Assembly: GCA_012845835.1 (NCBI GenBank)
Contig: JABAKD010000016.1
Span: 19,883,196 to 19,947,195 of the forward strand
Direction: 5' to 3'
Source: Undaria pinnatifida
Lineage: Eukaryota; Sar; Phaeophyceae; Laminariales; Alariaceae
DNA length: 64,000 nt
Below the pieces are notes generated by a model. It did not search any database, was not told where the DNA came from, and saw only the letters and a program-made list of their open reading frames with translations. The translations under genes and the position numbers were made by a program. Shown piece by piece: positions 53,360 through 64,000 of the stretch (its first letter is position 1; every line of letters starts with the position of its first letter).

Positions 53360-55459
53360 GGCACCATGTCCACCAGTGACGATGGGGGCTACTCGGGGCT
53401 GGCTGAGGTCTTCCACGCACCCCAACCTGGATGCCCACGAGACAGGGAGAGCTCGCTCGAGATGCCGCGACTCGAGACGGGGGGAACCACCGGTGGCGGG
53501 TTCCGGTGACGAGACCGAAGACGGAGCACCATACCTCCACCCGTTCCCACCAACCAAGCGGGTCGATTCGCTGGTTCGCGCTGAGAAGAAGACGGACCTA
53601 CCCCCACCGGACTCGGGGGCGTCTCGACGCCAGCTCTCGCCAGCCCCGGGGGAGCGCCACCAGCTGCCCCCCCCGCGCTCGACAGGGCACCACCGCCGCC
53701 ACCTGGGCTCTCCGCGCTCGACAGAGCGCCACCCCCAGAGCTCCCGGGACCGGGGCGCCCATGCCGCCCCCTTGGACTTGGCATACGCGGCGGCGCGGGC
53801 CCAGCGGGCGCTCGACGACGTCAACCAGACGATAGCACGCCGACGTCGGTTTGACGAAGATATCGAGCAGGCGAAGACCGCTGCGCGGGAGTCGTCCCTG
53901 GTTGCGAAGAGGGCGCAACAAGCCCTCGCTCAGTCAGTTGCGTCGGCTGCGGCGGGAGCTAACGCGGCCCCCTTGCCTTCGTCGCGCCCGCAGGGTGTCG
54001 CATCCCAGCGACCACGACCCGTGAGCGACGCCTCCTTCGAGGGCATCGTCGCGTGCATGGCGTCTGCACCGCGGGTAGACTTCTCCTCAGCGTTGGCGAC
54101 CCGCGGTGGTGGAAACGGCCTGCGCCCTCCTCCCGTCAGAGAGGCCGGCGTCGCGGCAAGCGGACGTCCTCAATGGAAGCGGCCTGGGCTCGCGTGGATT
54201 GTACGCCCTATGCTAGACAGACGAGAGCCGCCCTGACCCTTGCCCTCGTCAAGGCCCTGCTGATAGCCCACGACGAGGACCCCGACCCTGTCTTTTGGCC
54301 GGACCCCGGAGGAAGAGTTGGCAAAACGAAACCGGGGAAAATGTCGCGACAGTCGCGACCGCGGGGACCGCAACCGTGGGGGTGGCGGCAAAAATGGTGG
54401 GGGTGGCGACCACCACCGCCGCCGCGGGGGTGACAGCGCATCGGGTGCTGGTGTGCCTGAGGGCGCCGCCGAGGGGGCAACTTCGGTCCAACAACCGGGG
54501 CAGTTGGCTGCAGCTCTGGCAGAGGAATGGCGCGAGAGGACGTTCAGCGTGGGACGGCTCATCAACCTCCTCCCGCTCGTCTTCGTCCTCGAGCACGGAC
54601 CACAGCGAGGTGGTCGTGGTAGCAGGCAAAAAGTGTCAAGAGCCATGGCAGGAGGAGCATCTGCCTGAGGCTTTCACCCTCCTGTTGCGTCTGCTGATCA
54701 CGCACTTCAACGGGGTTGATACGGAGGAGGGCTACACTACGTTGCATACTTTTGGAATGTGTAACGGCATGCCTTTTTCTGATTTCAGTCGGGAGTTTCG
54801 CGTACTCATGCCGACCGCTACGGGGAGTGAGCGTGTTTTGTCTCCGGGGACGGATGTGGTGTTGGAGGTGATTCGGGTGGCGGCGAATGAGCAATTTCCG
54901 GCTTTCCTGCCTGCGTTGTACCCTGGTTCAAAGGCAACAAACCCGCGGCCGTACATGTCGTTGGATGCTATGTGGCGGTCTTTTAGTGACTAATAAGACA
55001 CCTGCCGTCAACGGCGAAACATTTTTTCTCTCCCTGTTTCTTCGACGGGAGCGCGGTCATGCGCCCTGTCGGGGCCCCGGCCATGGGCGCGGCCAGGGCC
55101 GAGTGCCGTCCCAGTCGCTTTCGTGGCAGACGGGATCGAGCCATCATTCAACTGTCATGCCCATCGATGATTCATCTGACCCTTGGCTTGACCACACATC
55201 GAACTGCTGGCCACTAGAAGAGCATCATTATGCAGAAGGTTTCGCCGTGAAGGCCTCGTTTAAGACAGTCGACCCTCCCCTTTGGAGCGGCCTCCTTTCA
55301 CCTCGCGCTGATGCCCTCCGAGAAAACCGGGGGCTTTGCCTCAACTGCCACGAAGACAACCATTCCTTCAAGCATTGTAGGCATCCTTATATTACTGCGA
55401 GTGGCTGCTTGAACCCTGAACTAGGCCAACTTGGCGACGATGACGCACACCGACGTTGA
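53360..55459 (+). mobile_element. Gag-like region of the LTR element, with zinc knuckle
   Basis: Open, GC-rich coding-like sequence with Arg/Pro/Ala-rich and Gln/Ala-rich segments, then a retroviral-type zinc knuckle CLNCHEDNHSFKHC near 55338-55383 (CX2CX4HX4C). The position after the leader array and before integrase fits gag. The region is spread over more than one frame and looks broken. Confidence 0.55.
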
Positions 55460-58400
55460 CAAACACGCATGGTCTGCTACCGCCGAGACGACAAATCCTC
55501 TCGCCCAAACAACCACAAGAAAAATCGTCGCCATCTTTCAGGATCAGGGCCAGGTAAACTGTTACAACGATACCACATACACGTCGGATCACCATGGTAT
55601 CCTGCGCTCGCCCGCCTCTTTTGCCCCCGCTCCCGCTTCTCGAATGCGCTTTGGAGCAGCCCACAACCCGGGCGAAAATAAATGTGCGCGCCAACCTGGC
55701 ACATTCCGTAACGGCAATCGACAGCTCGACGGCGGTACGGCACCGTCGACAACACTGTCGGGGGGTACCTGTTTTGGTTTCAGAAAATGCTCGTGTTCTG
55801 TTGCTAGCCTGTCCAGTAACGCAGCACAGATTGCCTCTGTCAAGAGCCTACGGGCTCCTACGCCGTCTGCGGACAATTCTCACGGCGTAGTACCGGCGGC
55901 GGGAACTAGCGCTTCAAGCGTGGTTTCCTCCAACCAGGTAATTTTTTTCTTTTCTTTCTTCTTTTTTGACGGCGAGAACGCGCGCTTTCCGCGACGTTCC
56001 CCTCGGTCATGGTCTGAGTTCGGCAACGGGAACCGCGCTTCCAGCGCCGTTTCCCTCAGCCGCGGCATAAACTCAGCAATGGGGGTACGCGCTCCAAACG
56101 CCGCCCCCATCAACCATGGCACGGGAGCCTGCGCTTTGCGCGCTCCCCCTCTAGGTACGCGCCGCGCAACAATATAGCTGCAGCGACGGCGCGTCGCCTT
56201 TTTACGCGTATGTGTGCATTCCCCCCTTTCCCTGACCAGGCGGTGGCGGTCGGTTTGAGGTGTGGGACGGTCGACCCTCGAAACACTTTTTCTGACCACG
56301 AGGTGGCGGTCGATTTGAGGTGTGGGAAGGCCAACACTAAAACACCGAGATCTTTTGCGAGGCTCGATCCAGTGTTTGCTCGCGATAAGAGCGGGCGCTC
56401 TGTCCTTTTTTTCCATCAAGGAGGAGTCGACAAGATTAGCTACCTCGCCTCCCTTCTCCAAGAGACATAACGGAAGAGAGCCTCCTCGGGTAAAAATATT
56501 ATTGCCTTGCCCGAGCCCCGCTCCAGAAGACGCCCACAGGGTTTACGGACCCTGCTTCGTCTTTTAACACGCTAACCCACGTGTTTCAGGCTACGTCTGC
56601 CCCAGTGGCACAGGAAGAAGATCCGACACTGCGCGACGGGCCAGTGGTGACTCCACGGCCTCCAGCCTGATCAGCTGGACGCTATTCCCGTAAATTTACG
56701 GAAGAATCGCGCCTCTCGTCAAGCAGAAACAGCTCAGAGCCCCTGCCCCTTTGGGCGCAGTTAGAGCAGTTTTCTTGCGATTATACGCCAAAAAGCGAAG
56801 AGGCCACGACGCGAGAAACCGTGGGTTCGGACTCGCGTCGTGCTCCCGAGGCCTGGTGTTCCTGAGGGGGACACTACAGGCCCAAAGAGCCGAGGACTGG
56901 TGTTCCCAGACGGGGACATTACAGACCCAAATGCCCAAAGAGGCTACCGACGGGTTGGCACCGTCGGTGTTGGACTCTTTTTCGGGTGTAATGAGGACGG
57001 CTTCTTACGAGTTTCCGCCAGCGAGTGAGGAGGACCCGAGGCGAGAAACCCCAGGTTCGGACTCGCATGTTGCTCCCGAGGCCTGGTGCTCCCGCAAGGG
57101 GACATTACAGGCCCAAGTAGCCGAGGACTGGTGTTCCCCAAAGGGGACATTGCAGACCCACAAATGTCCAACGAGGCTACCGACGGGCTGGCACCGTCGG
57201 TTTTTGCCATTTTTCGGGCGCAGTTAGAGCGGATTCTCGCGCTTTTCCGCCAACGAGCGAAGAAAGACCCGAGGCGAGATACCACGGGTTCGGATTCGCG
57301 TCGTGCTCCCGAGGCCTGGTGTTCCTGGACGGGGAAATTGCAGGCCCAAATTTCAACACGGATTTTGACCCTTCTCTCGAATACTCCACAGCCAAGTGGT
57401 GTTATTCTGGCAGCTCCCATCCTATTTTCCACCCTGGTCCCCTTCGTCGTTTGCCGTGGACGACGTATCATATTCTTGCGCGGAGCAGGACATGATGGCC
57501 GAAAAGACCAAGTTTTTGCAAGACCATCGAGCAGTGGGGCTCATTATGTCGTCGCCTCGTCCAAGCACACGCAAACGCATCGGTCGAGGCGTGCACAACT
57601 TTGACTCCGCTGTTGGGGACAGGGAGAAGCAAAACGCCGTGTCACCTGGCACCTACGCCAAATTCACGCAGAATTCAGCCACAAAAAAAAAAAAATCACC
57701 TTTTGAGCTCTGACAACAAGCTTCTGGCTGAATCCTGCCCTCTGAACCCAGTGTGGGGCGTTGGTCTCCGGGCGGATGGTCCCAGGGCCAACAGCCCATG
57801 CCAGGGGAGAGGAAAACTTGCTCGGTGAGGCCCTTTCTGCCGTTCGCGCAGCTATTTGCGACAATGAGACCGGGTCGGCGCACCCGGCCTCCCCTAGTCG
57901 GTTCCGCACCTGCACTGCGAGTGCAAGAACCAAGAAATCTCGTCCGCGCCGCAACCAGACCGTTCACAGCGGCCAGCGCTCGCAAAGCTTCCCCTTCGGC
58001 GTTTCCGACCTATTTCTCGGGCGCGTTGGCCAATGAAAAGCCGTGAAGTTGTGGAGATAGCTTCTAGCGTCGGCCCTGACCTTGCGATGTCAGAACACTG
58101 CCCCTGTTTCGTCGAGGGTACTGTGACGCTGGACGACGTTTTGTTCACTATGAAAATCGCGTTTATCAGTCGAGCAACGCTCGACTCGGAGAGGCACTGG
58201 ACTCCTATAGATTTGGGGACCGGCAGCATTGCTTAGGTTCCCGAACACCTCCGAGGACACTGAGGGGAACAAAGTTCCGCATATCCTCCGGCCACAATAC
58301 ATAGGAGAGCATTGGTAAAGTGGGGACCCTCAATGCACGAGTCCAGCGGTAGCTTGAGTTCGTCACCGCGTTCGATTGCACACTCGAGTACCGCAAAGGC

Positions 58401-59154
58401 AGCGCCAAGGGCATCGCCGATTTTTCCGGCCCGTTTTCCAGAGCCCGCTACGGAGTACGACCGCAGTGGCTTGGAAAAATTCAACCTCGTGGGGTTGACA
58501 AGCCTCAACCCCGTTGGAGATAGCGGTATCTACCTCCTACGGACCCGCGGGCTGCGCGCTCCCCCCTCGCCGATCCCAGGAGTCGGTTCGGGTGGACTCG
58601 CGCCCCTCGCCAAAAGCACTGTCTTGGGTGGGCTCGTGCCCCACACCGAAAGCACTGCTTTGGGTGGACTCGAACCCCTCGCCGAAAGCACTGTCTTGGG
58701 TGGGCTCGTGTCCCGCACTGAACATGCTGCCTTGGGTGGGCTCCCCCTCACCTCTACCGCGTTTCACGATTTTCGCACACACGAGCCACGTATAAGGATT
58801 GACGGCCTTTCTGTTTCCCCGGGGAGATTCGTCGCTCGTGTTTCTGCCTCCGTCGCCACTACCGAAGGCTGTACCGGCCGCGGGTCGATTTCACCTGCCG
58901 CCGACACTGTTTTCGCTTCGGTTTTTGCCATACCCATCGAGGGCGGCACGGGCTCCGCAGAAGCCCTGGCTGCAGCGACGCCCATCACACAGCCGACCTA
59001 TCTATCCCGGAGTTCTTTACAGGAGACGGCCCCCGCCGCGACCACCGGTTCGACTGTGTCCGTCTCCGCCATGCTTGGCACTCCAGCCCCTCCGTCGTCG
59101 ACGACGCGCCGACGAACAGCGATAACAACAGGTAATGCACCCCCGCTGTAGATT
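55460..59154 (+). mobile_element. Central region of the LTR element, function not recognised
   Basis: Between the zinc knuckle and the integrase ORF. It contains two or three loose repeats around GAGGCCTGGTGTTCC and GGGGACATTACAGGCCC (56840-57360) and a short repeat coding a GGLVPxTESTALGGLEP-like unit (58590-58750). Protease, reverse transcriptase and RNase H would be expected in a complete Gypsy element before integrase; I see none of their motifs here. Confidence 0.5.
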
Positions 59155-61641
59155 ATGGATTCGGGCCCGGCGGGGCCCCTCGGCCATCTTGCGCACGAAG
59201 TACAACCCCTTCGCGAGTTCCACGGCCGCAGCCGACCCCGTCGCCGCCGCGACCCCTGCTCTTGTCGACTCGCCGGTCCGCACGGTGCCACTACCGTCCA
59301 ACCGCGACCACGCAGAGCCTATATGGCAACTCCTCTCTTACGGCTCACGCCTTCTCCTGGTGGCACGCCGACCGCATATACAAGGGACGCCCTTCGCAAC
59401 GCTGCTGAATTGCGTTTCGCTGATTCCGTCGCACGTTACTCACATGGCGATTGGAAGCGAGAGCAGCACGCTGAGCCGACGTGCAACGCCATGATGCGTT
59501 ACGTTTCTATCGGCCGGCCATCGGTCCTGCCGCCCGACTTTTTGGCGTGCTACCTCTCGCACAAGCGTCCCTCCCTCTCAGACATCCAGGAGCTGGCGGG
59601 TAAGGGTCGACTACATACAACCGACGACGACTTTGTCCTACTCCTCCGTAACCCGACACTCCCGCCAACAAGCTCTGACAAACCGAACTCTGTGGGGCGA
59701 GCTGCTTGCTTGCTAAACGACGAGCCAGTTCGCATCTACGTTCCCCTGCTCATGCGCCCTTGGATCATGCAAGCTCGCCACTCGACGGCCTCCTGCCACC
59801 TTGGCACCACGCGCACGTTGCGCATGCTGGAGCGTTTTTATTGGTGGATTGGCATGAGTGTGTGTACCCGGTGGTGGCTTCGCCACTGCTTGAAGTGCCA
59901 AGCGCGGAAAACCCCACGGATGACTGTTCGCTGGCCCATCATCACAATGCCTCTGCCGGAAGGTTCAGGTATCGCCGTCAGTGTTGACTACTTCGGCCCC
60001 CTTCCGGTCAAACCACGAGGCATCACCTACATCCTGCTGTTCACCGATCGCTTCAGTCGTCGGGCCGACATGTTCCCCGTCACTGCCGCTGAGTTCACCG
60101 CGGAGGGTACAGCCAATATCCTGGTGAACCAATACATCCCCTTGTGGGGGTGCCCGCGCACCATACTCTCGGACAACGGACTGCAGTTCTGCTCCAAGCT
60201 TTCACAAGCTGAATATCAGCTGTTAGGTGTACACAAGCTTGCTACAAGCTCATATAATCCCAACTGTAACGGGGGCGTTGAGCGGGTAAATCACACTATG
60301 GCACAAATGCTAGCTATGGTCGTCAAGGAGCGACAAGACGACTGGGACTCGCATCTGCCCCACCTAGAATTCGCTTACAACAACTCTGTCAGCGCGGCGA
60401 CGGGTTTGGCGCCCAACGAGGTCCACATGGGCAGACTCCCACGGCCCCCCCTGACGGGTTTCGACCGCACAGGTGTCGTGGGACACCAGAGTCTGGCCCG
60501 TGACCACCTGGTCTATTGCGACTTGGCCACCGACCGGCAAAAGCGCGCGAACGACATTGTCCGCGCACACCACGCCCTCACCGTTTCCCGTGTTAACCGC
60601 AGAAACTCCGCCCTCGCCGACGCGCTGCGTCCAGCACCTAACTTCACTGTGGGTGGTTGGGCATGGGTATACAATTCTGCCTCTACCATCCGCCAGGGTG
60701 TGAAAGCGAATACCGACGCCAAGGTACTCAAGGCCAAACTCGCGCTTAACTGGACGGGCCCATACAAGGTCCTGGCCGTCGGTCCCTGCTCCGCCGCCGA
60801 GACCCCGGACGGCTCGCCGCTCGGGAGCAACCTCCTTTATTTGGATCTCCCTTCCGACCTGCCTGGTTCGGACGCTCGTCGGCGTGTGGCTATTGAGCGC
60901 TGCAAACCCTGTGCCAACCCCCACGACAGCGGGGACATGCCCAAATACCTACCGGCGGGGCTGACACAGTATGTGCTCAACAAGTTTTCCAAGAAGTCCC
61001 CGCCGTACCACGTCACTCAAGACGACGTTTCAACTCCCCTCCAACGGCTGGAGGTGGAGCAGATCACTGGTCATCAGTCGGTACGGGGGCGAGGTGGCGT
61101 CATCGCGGTGCTATACAAGACGCATTGGGCGGGACTCTCCGAACCGTCCTGGGAGCGGGAAATGGACCTTCACCTCTCCCGCTCCCACATCTTGCGTTAT
61201 TGGGCCGGAACCCCGGACCAGCACCGCCAAACCAACCGCCTTTACCGCCGAATGCGGATCGGGGCGGCACAGCGTGAGCTCTCCCGCAACAACGGGGAAC
61301 GTTTCCTAGCGCCGGGCTACGCCTGTGTTTCCCGCACCGATTGGCTCCGTCGCTACCACGACACCGTACTTCCTAAGGGAGCCCACTTTTGGTACAAGGG
61401 AGACGATGGTTTATGGTGGCTAGGAAAAATCAGCGCGAGCACTACCGAGGACAAGGTATACCTGGTCCGCTTTCTGGACGACCCGGGACCGATTAAACTC
61501 CCTCTTCCCCCGGCGCGCTACACGACTTCAACGGGAGCCGTACGAGGCTCTTGGTGCTTGCAAGTTCACATCGCCAGTGCGTTTCCTCGGGGAATCCAAC
61601 GTAACGTAGACGAATCTCGAGGCGCGGCCGTGGCCAGTTGA
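59155..61641 (+). CDS. LTR-element integrase with chromodomain and Tudor-like C-terminus
   Basis: An 828-residue ORF. It has the H2C2 zinc-binding part (ARHSTASCHLG to HCLKCQ), the integrase core with its three acidic positions in VSVDYFGPLPV, LSDNGLQF and NGGVERVNHTM, and then VGGWAWVYN and NWTGPYKVL typical of the Gypsy integrase end. A chromodomain-like segment follows (YKTHWAGLSEPSWERE, about 61040-61210). Last comes a segment with WYKGDDGLWWLGKI and VYLVRFLDDPGP (about 61385-61500) that resembles a Tudor/Agenet fold; that last call is inference. Chromodomains of this group are known to steer insertion to marked chromatin. This part of the element looks whole. Confidence 0.88.
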   Translation: MDSGPAGPLGHLAHEVQPLREFHGRSRPRRRRDPCSCRLAGPHGATTVQPRPRRAYMATPLLRLTPSPGGTPTAYTRDALRNAAELRFADSVARYSHGDWKREQHAEPTCNAMMRYVSIGRPSVLPPDFLACYLSHKRPSLSDIQELAGKGRLHTTDDDFVLLLRNPTLPPTSSDKPNSVGRAACLLNDEPVRIYVPLLMRPWIMQARHSTASCHLGTTRTLRMLERFYWWIGMSVCTRWWLRHCLKCQARKTPRMTVRWPIITMPLPEGSGIAVSVDYFGPLPVKPRGITYILLFTDRFSRRADMFPVTAAEFTAEGTANILVNQYIPLWGCPRTILSDNGLQFCSKLSQAEYQLLGVHKLATSSYNPNCNGGVERVNHTMAQMLAMVVKERQDDWDSHLPHLEFAYNNSVSAATGLAPNEVHMGRLPRPPLTGFDRTGVVGHQSLARDHLVYCDLATDRQKRANDIVRAHHALTVSRVNRRNSALADALRPAPNFTVGGWAWVYNSASTIRQGVKANTDAKVLKAKLALNWTGPYKVLAVGPCSAAETPDGSPLGSNLLYLDLPSDLPGSDARRRVAIERCKPCANPHDSGDMPKYLPAGLTQYVLNKFSKKSPPYHVTQDDVSTPLQRLEVEQITGHQSVRGRGGVIAVLYKTHWAGLSEPSWEREMDLHLSRSHILRYWAGTPDQHRQTNRLYRRMRIGAAQRELSRNNGERFLAPGYACVSRTDWLRRYHDTVLPKGAHFWYKGDDGLWWLGKISASTTEDKVYLVRFLDDPGPIKLPLPPARYTTSTGAVRGSWCLQVHIASAFPRGIQRNVDESRGAAVAS

Positions 61642-62499
61642 CTTCCAAGCCACCACCGTTTCTCGATAGTTCTTCATTTTTTGAGGTATGAGTTTTGCGT
61701 CTTTGTCTTTGGGTCGTTCGTAGTGTTCTGAGGGTCTTCATCGAGTTTTGGGGCGGTTCTTTCCATTTTTTTTCTTTTCTGTCCTGCCGAACCCCCTACT
61801 CAGTGCCGGGTCAGGGTTCGGGTAAAACGCCGCTATCTGAGGCGCAGGGCTGTCGTCTTTTTGTCATAGTTCAAATTCGCCCTGCCGACGCCCTCCTCAG
61901 CCCAGAGCCGGGGGGCGACCAGTGTACGGGTCTGTGTGTCTTTTTGTTTTGTGTGTTGTATTTGTTCTGCTTTGTTTTTTTTTTTCGTCTAAACACTTCC
62001 TCCCCTAGCGGGGCTGTAGGTGTTGACACCTTCCATCCCGGGTATTCGTCGCTTCCCCGTCTAACCCCCCCGCCTTGCCGATGGCCCGCGGGAGGTTTTT
62101 CGCATGACTTCTCCCTTGTGTTAGCGCCTGTGTCCCCCTCCATATCGACGAGGGCTCGCCTCGCCATAGTACCTTTTCTGTGGTTGGTTTACCGTAGAGC
62201 CTTTCCTGCCCCCCCCCGCCACACCGGCGGCATGCGGCAGGTTCTAGAGCCTTTTCTGCCCCCCCCGCCTCACCGGCGGCATGCGGCAGGTTTTTGATGG
62301 GTGACTATTGCCTTGCTGTAGGGTCTGCTTTTCTTTCTACTGCTTTTCTTCGCGTGTTCCTGGCTCCGTAGCCAGACGGTTAGAGGTGTGGGAGTGGGTT
62401 TTGAGGAGCCGCATCTTCGACTCATGGTCTAGTTCGTAGAACCGGAGTTTCCCCGAATCTCCCATATTTCTGCATATGCGACTCATCAGGGTGGGCTAG

Positions 62500-62769
62500 T
62501 GTTAAGATACGGCCTCGAAAGGCCTGTAGGTATCCGAATTTGAGATCATTTGGATGGGTTTCGTATGATGAGGTTGGCGGTTTATATTCGGGGAAGTTAG
62601 GAATTAGATCGGAGGCACGCGCCTCCGATCTCAGAAGCTATCCCGGGCTCTGGTGGAAACGAATAAAGCTACATCTCTACGAAGGAACGAAAGTGAGTAC
62701 TCTCCGAAGACCTGCTCAATTGGCAGACCTGCAGGGGGCACTCTGTGTCCCCCACCTATTAATTTAACA
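62500..62769 (+). repeat. 3' LTR of the Gypsy-like element
   Basis: 270 bp, TG to CA, same as the 5' LTR. It is preceded by a weak purine run (AGGGTGGG, about 62488-62495) and followed by ATAT, the target duplication. Confidence 0.95.
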
Positions 62770-62773
62770 ATAT

Positions 62774-63784
62774 GTTACATGGAAGAAAATAATATACTTT
62801 CCACTATGTGTCATTATTGATGATCGCTCCACCTCCATCTTATCTACCTGCAACGGCCTGGACACTACAGCTGTTTCCCTTAAAAGTGTGCAATGAACCA
62901 TCGCGTCGACAATCAGTAGAGCTCACCACTTTTTTGACAACATGGTTGACGCACACTGTGTACAAGACAAAGGGGTGTCACCGTACAATGGTTGGTTGTT
63001 GCGTTTCATTGCCTTAGGGCTAGGGTTAGGTATTTGTAAAATTTAAAGAGTGTGTCAACCATGTGAGGTACCCTCTCGACGACAGCCTCGTCGGCGATGT
63101 CGTTGTTATTATTCAATTTGTCGTATCTGACAATGAATGGGTAACGATTGTTCCGACCATGCCATCGAGCAAGGCTAGGGCATTGTATTAATAGTATCAT
63201 ACTGCTGTGTCATACTGTAGTATCATACCCTATTGTCACATCATATCATACGATCATACTATCATACTATCATACTCGCACGCGCGACTCTGCACTTCAC
63301 TAGCAAAAATACTTTATTTAAGCCGTTTGTTTGGTGCAGCGTAGATAACCATTCCATTGCGGACTCATAGTGCAAAAACAAAAAAGCAGCACCAGAAAAG
63401 AGAGACCGAAATATAGAGGAGGCGGGTCACTCGCGGGAGTGATACCGGGCCACCGCAAAAGCTAAAGGCACAAAAGGCACAAAAGGCCCATAAGGTAAAG
63501 GTAAAGGTGGCCTCCCTATCCTACGTAGCCTTGGTGCATCCCAATACAAAAAAAACTGAATTCAGAACCCAGTGAATGCAGACGTGGAGGATGTTGTTAC
63601 CAATCAGACCTGAAAAATAGATGATGAAAAGAACGGCCAACAACGTAAGTCCCCTTATGGATAGCTCATATCGACTTCTACCCAATTATTCAAGTGCCCA
63701 TTGTTTGCATAGACGTGCATCATAATTACACCCCGGGCGATAAGTCAGGGAGTAGAAACTTCCACGTGAGCTTTGCTGTGCAGC
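62774..63784. other. Intergenic after the LTR element
   Basis: No gene recognised. It has an ATCATACT-type microsatellite (63225-63278) and a GGCACAAAAGG / GGTAAAGG short repeat (63466-63510). Confidence 0.45.
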
Positions 63785-64000
63785 GCCAGTCAGCGTCCAA
63801 CCATGGCGGAACTGGTGGAAGGAACGATCGACACAATATGGCTGCCAGCTGGAGGCAGAACGGGTCGCTTCACTAGCTGCGATTGCGGCTGCAGCTGCAG
63901 CTGGTTCCCGTCCAGTAACCGATACATTGGCCGCGGCGGCCGTCCTTCGGGATGTTCTGGGACTTCCTGAGGAGGAAACCAGTGCTGCTGCGGCTGCTGC
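63785..64000 (+). pseudogene. Partial paralogue of the kinase gene's last exon, frame-disrupted, cut by window end
   Basis: In one frame it reads QRPTMAELVEGTIDTIW, matching ERPSMQQLLRGMIGLYG at the kinase end of exon 9. One base out of frame it continues YGCQLEAERVASLAAIAAAA and then VTDTLAAAAVLRDVLGLPEE, matching YGRQLKFEK.., ATDALAVGAIAALPGVVGLS and EE of the kinase tail. So the order of the conserved kinase end and the Ala-rich tail is kept, with one frame change near 63835. An acceptor-like TTTGCTGTGCAG| precedes it at about 63783. No other kinase exons were found in the window nearby. It is a broken copy, or a gene with a sequencing error. Confidence 0.6.

Larger units (their letters stand above)
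49265..62769 (+). mobile_element. Ty3/Gypsy-like LTR element with chromodomain integrase, very young
   Basis: A 13.5-kb element between two 270-bp LTRs (49265-49534, 62500-62769) that I read as identical, flanked by a 4-bp target duplication ATAT (49261-49264, 62770-62773). Identical LTRs imply a very recent insertion. Parts in order: 5' LTR, a possible primer site TGGCGTCGTCGAGC just inside it, a roughly 85-bp tandem array (51600-52900), a gag-like region (about 53360-55000), a CCHC zinc knuckle (about 55338-55383), a Pro/Ala/Ser-rich region, an integrase ORF ending in a chromodomain and Tudor-like segment (59155-61641), and the 3' LTR. The ends look whole. The inner coding part is spread over several frames with perhaps about four breaks or joins, and I recognise no reverse transcriptase, so it looks non-autonomous. 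Confidence 0.92.

Noticed and set aside
1-64000. CRISPR arrays, operons, bacterial promoters or ribosome binding sites
   Set aside because: The window is eukaryotic with spliced genes; the repeats present are satellites and microsatellites without a spacer structure.

Overview
This is a eukaryotic, intron-rich and repeat-rich window. Two host genes on the + strand can be followed through GT-AG exons whose phases agree at every junction. Their introns are about 0.2 to 8 kb long and full of microsatellites, SINE-like pieces and a LINE. This style (many medium to long introns, moderate to high GC exons, low-complexity protein tails, RTE-like and Ty3/Gypsy-like elements) suggests a stramenopile, probably a brown alga. 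That placement is inference, not read from a marker gene.

Layout. 1-6720: no gene supported; SINE-like repeats, a 166-bp pogo-like MITE with perfect inverted ends (4478-4643) and scattered palindromic words. 6721-26186 (+): a protein kinase gene in nine exons (predicted 1189 aa), with a complete kinase core and a long Ala/Gly-rich tail. Intron 2 carries an apparently intact RTE-like LINE (about 10030-15066) and two decayed extra copies of the 77-nt exon that encodes helix C, one of them inverted. Other introns hold GGGTA, TTGACC and TTG/TGC repeats. 26187-37160: intergenic, with minisatellites, a tRNA-like repeat between two direct repeats, and a minus-strand relic of the same LINE family (about 34890-35440). 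37164-38006: a weak candidate for a small secreted protein in two exons.

39626-46205 (+): a DGAT2-type acyltransferase gene in nine exons (predicted 485 aa) whose usual HPHG motif reads MPHA. 46206-49260: a degenerate roughly 100-bp satellite and a second copy of a 430-bp dispersed repeat. 49265-62769: a 13.5-kb Ty3/Gypsy-like LTR element with identical 270-bp LTRs and a 4-bp ATAT target duplication, hence a very young insertion. It holds an internal 85-bp tandem array, a gag-like region with a zinc knuckle, and an integrase ORF with a chromodomain and a Tudor-like end. I recognised no reverse transcriptase in it. 62774-64000: intergenic, then a frame-disrupted piece resembling the last exon of the kinase gene (from about 63785), running off the window.

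The two host genes have no obvious functional link. The kinase is expected to be a soluble signalling enzyme, the acyltransferase an ER membrane enzyme of neutral-lipid synthesis. The most notable features are the local triplication of the helix-C exon, the young LTR element with its unusual integrase tail, the intact LINE with a duplicated 3' end, and the recent MITE.
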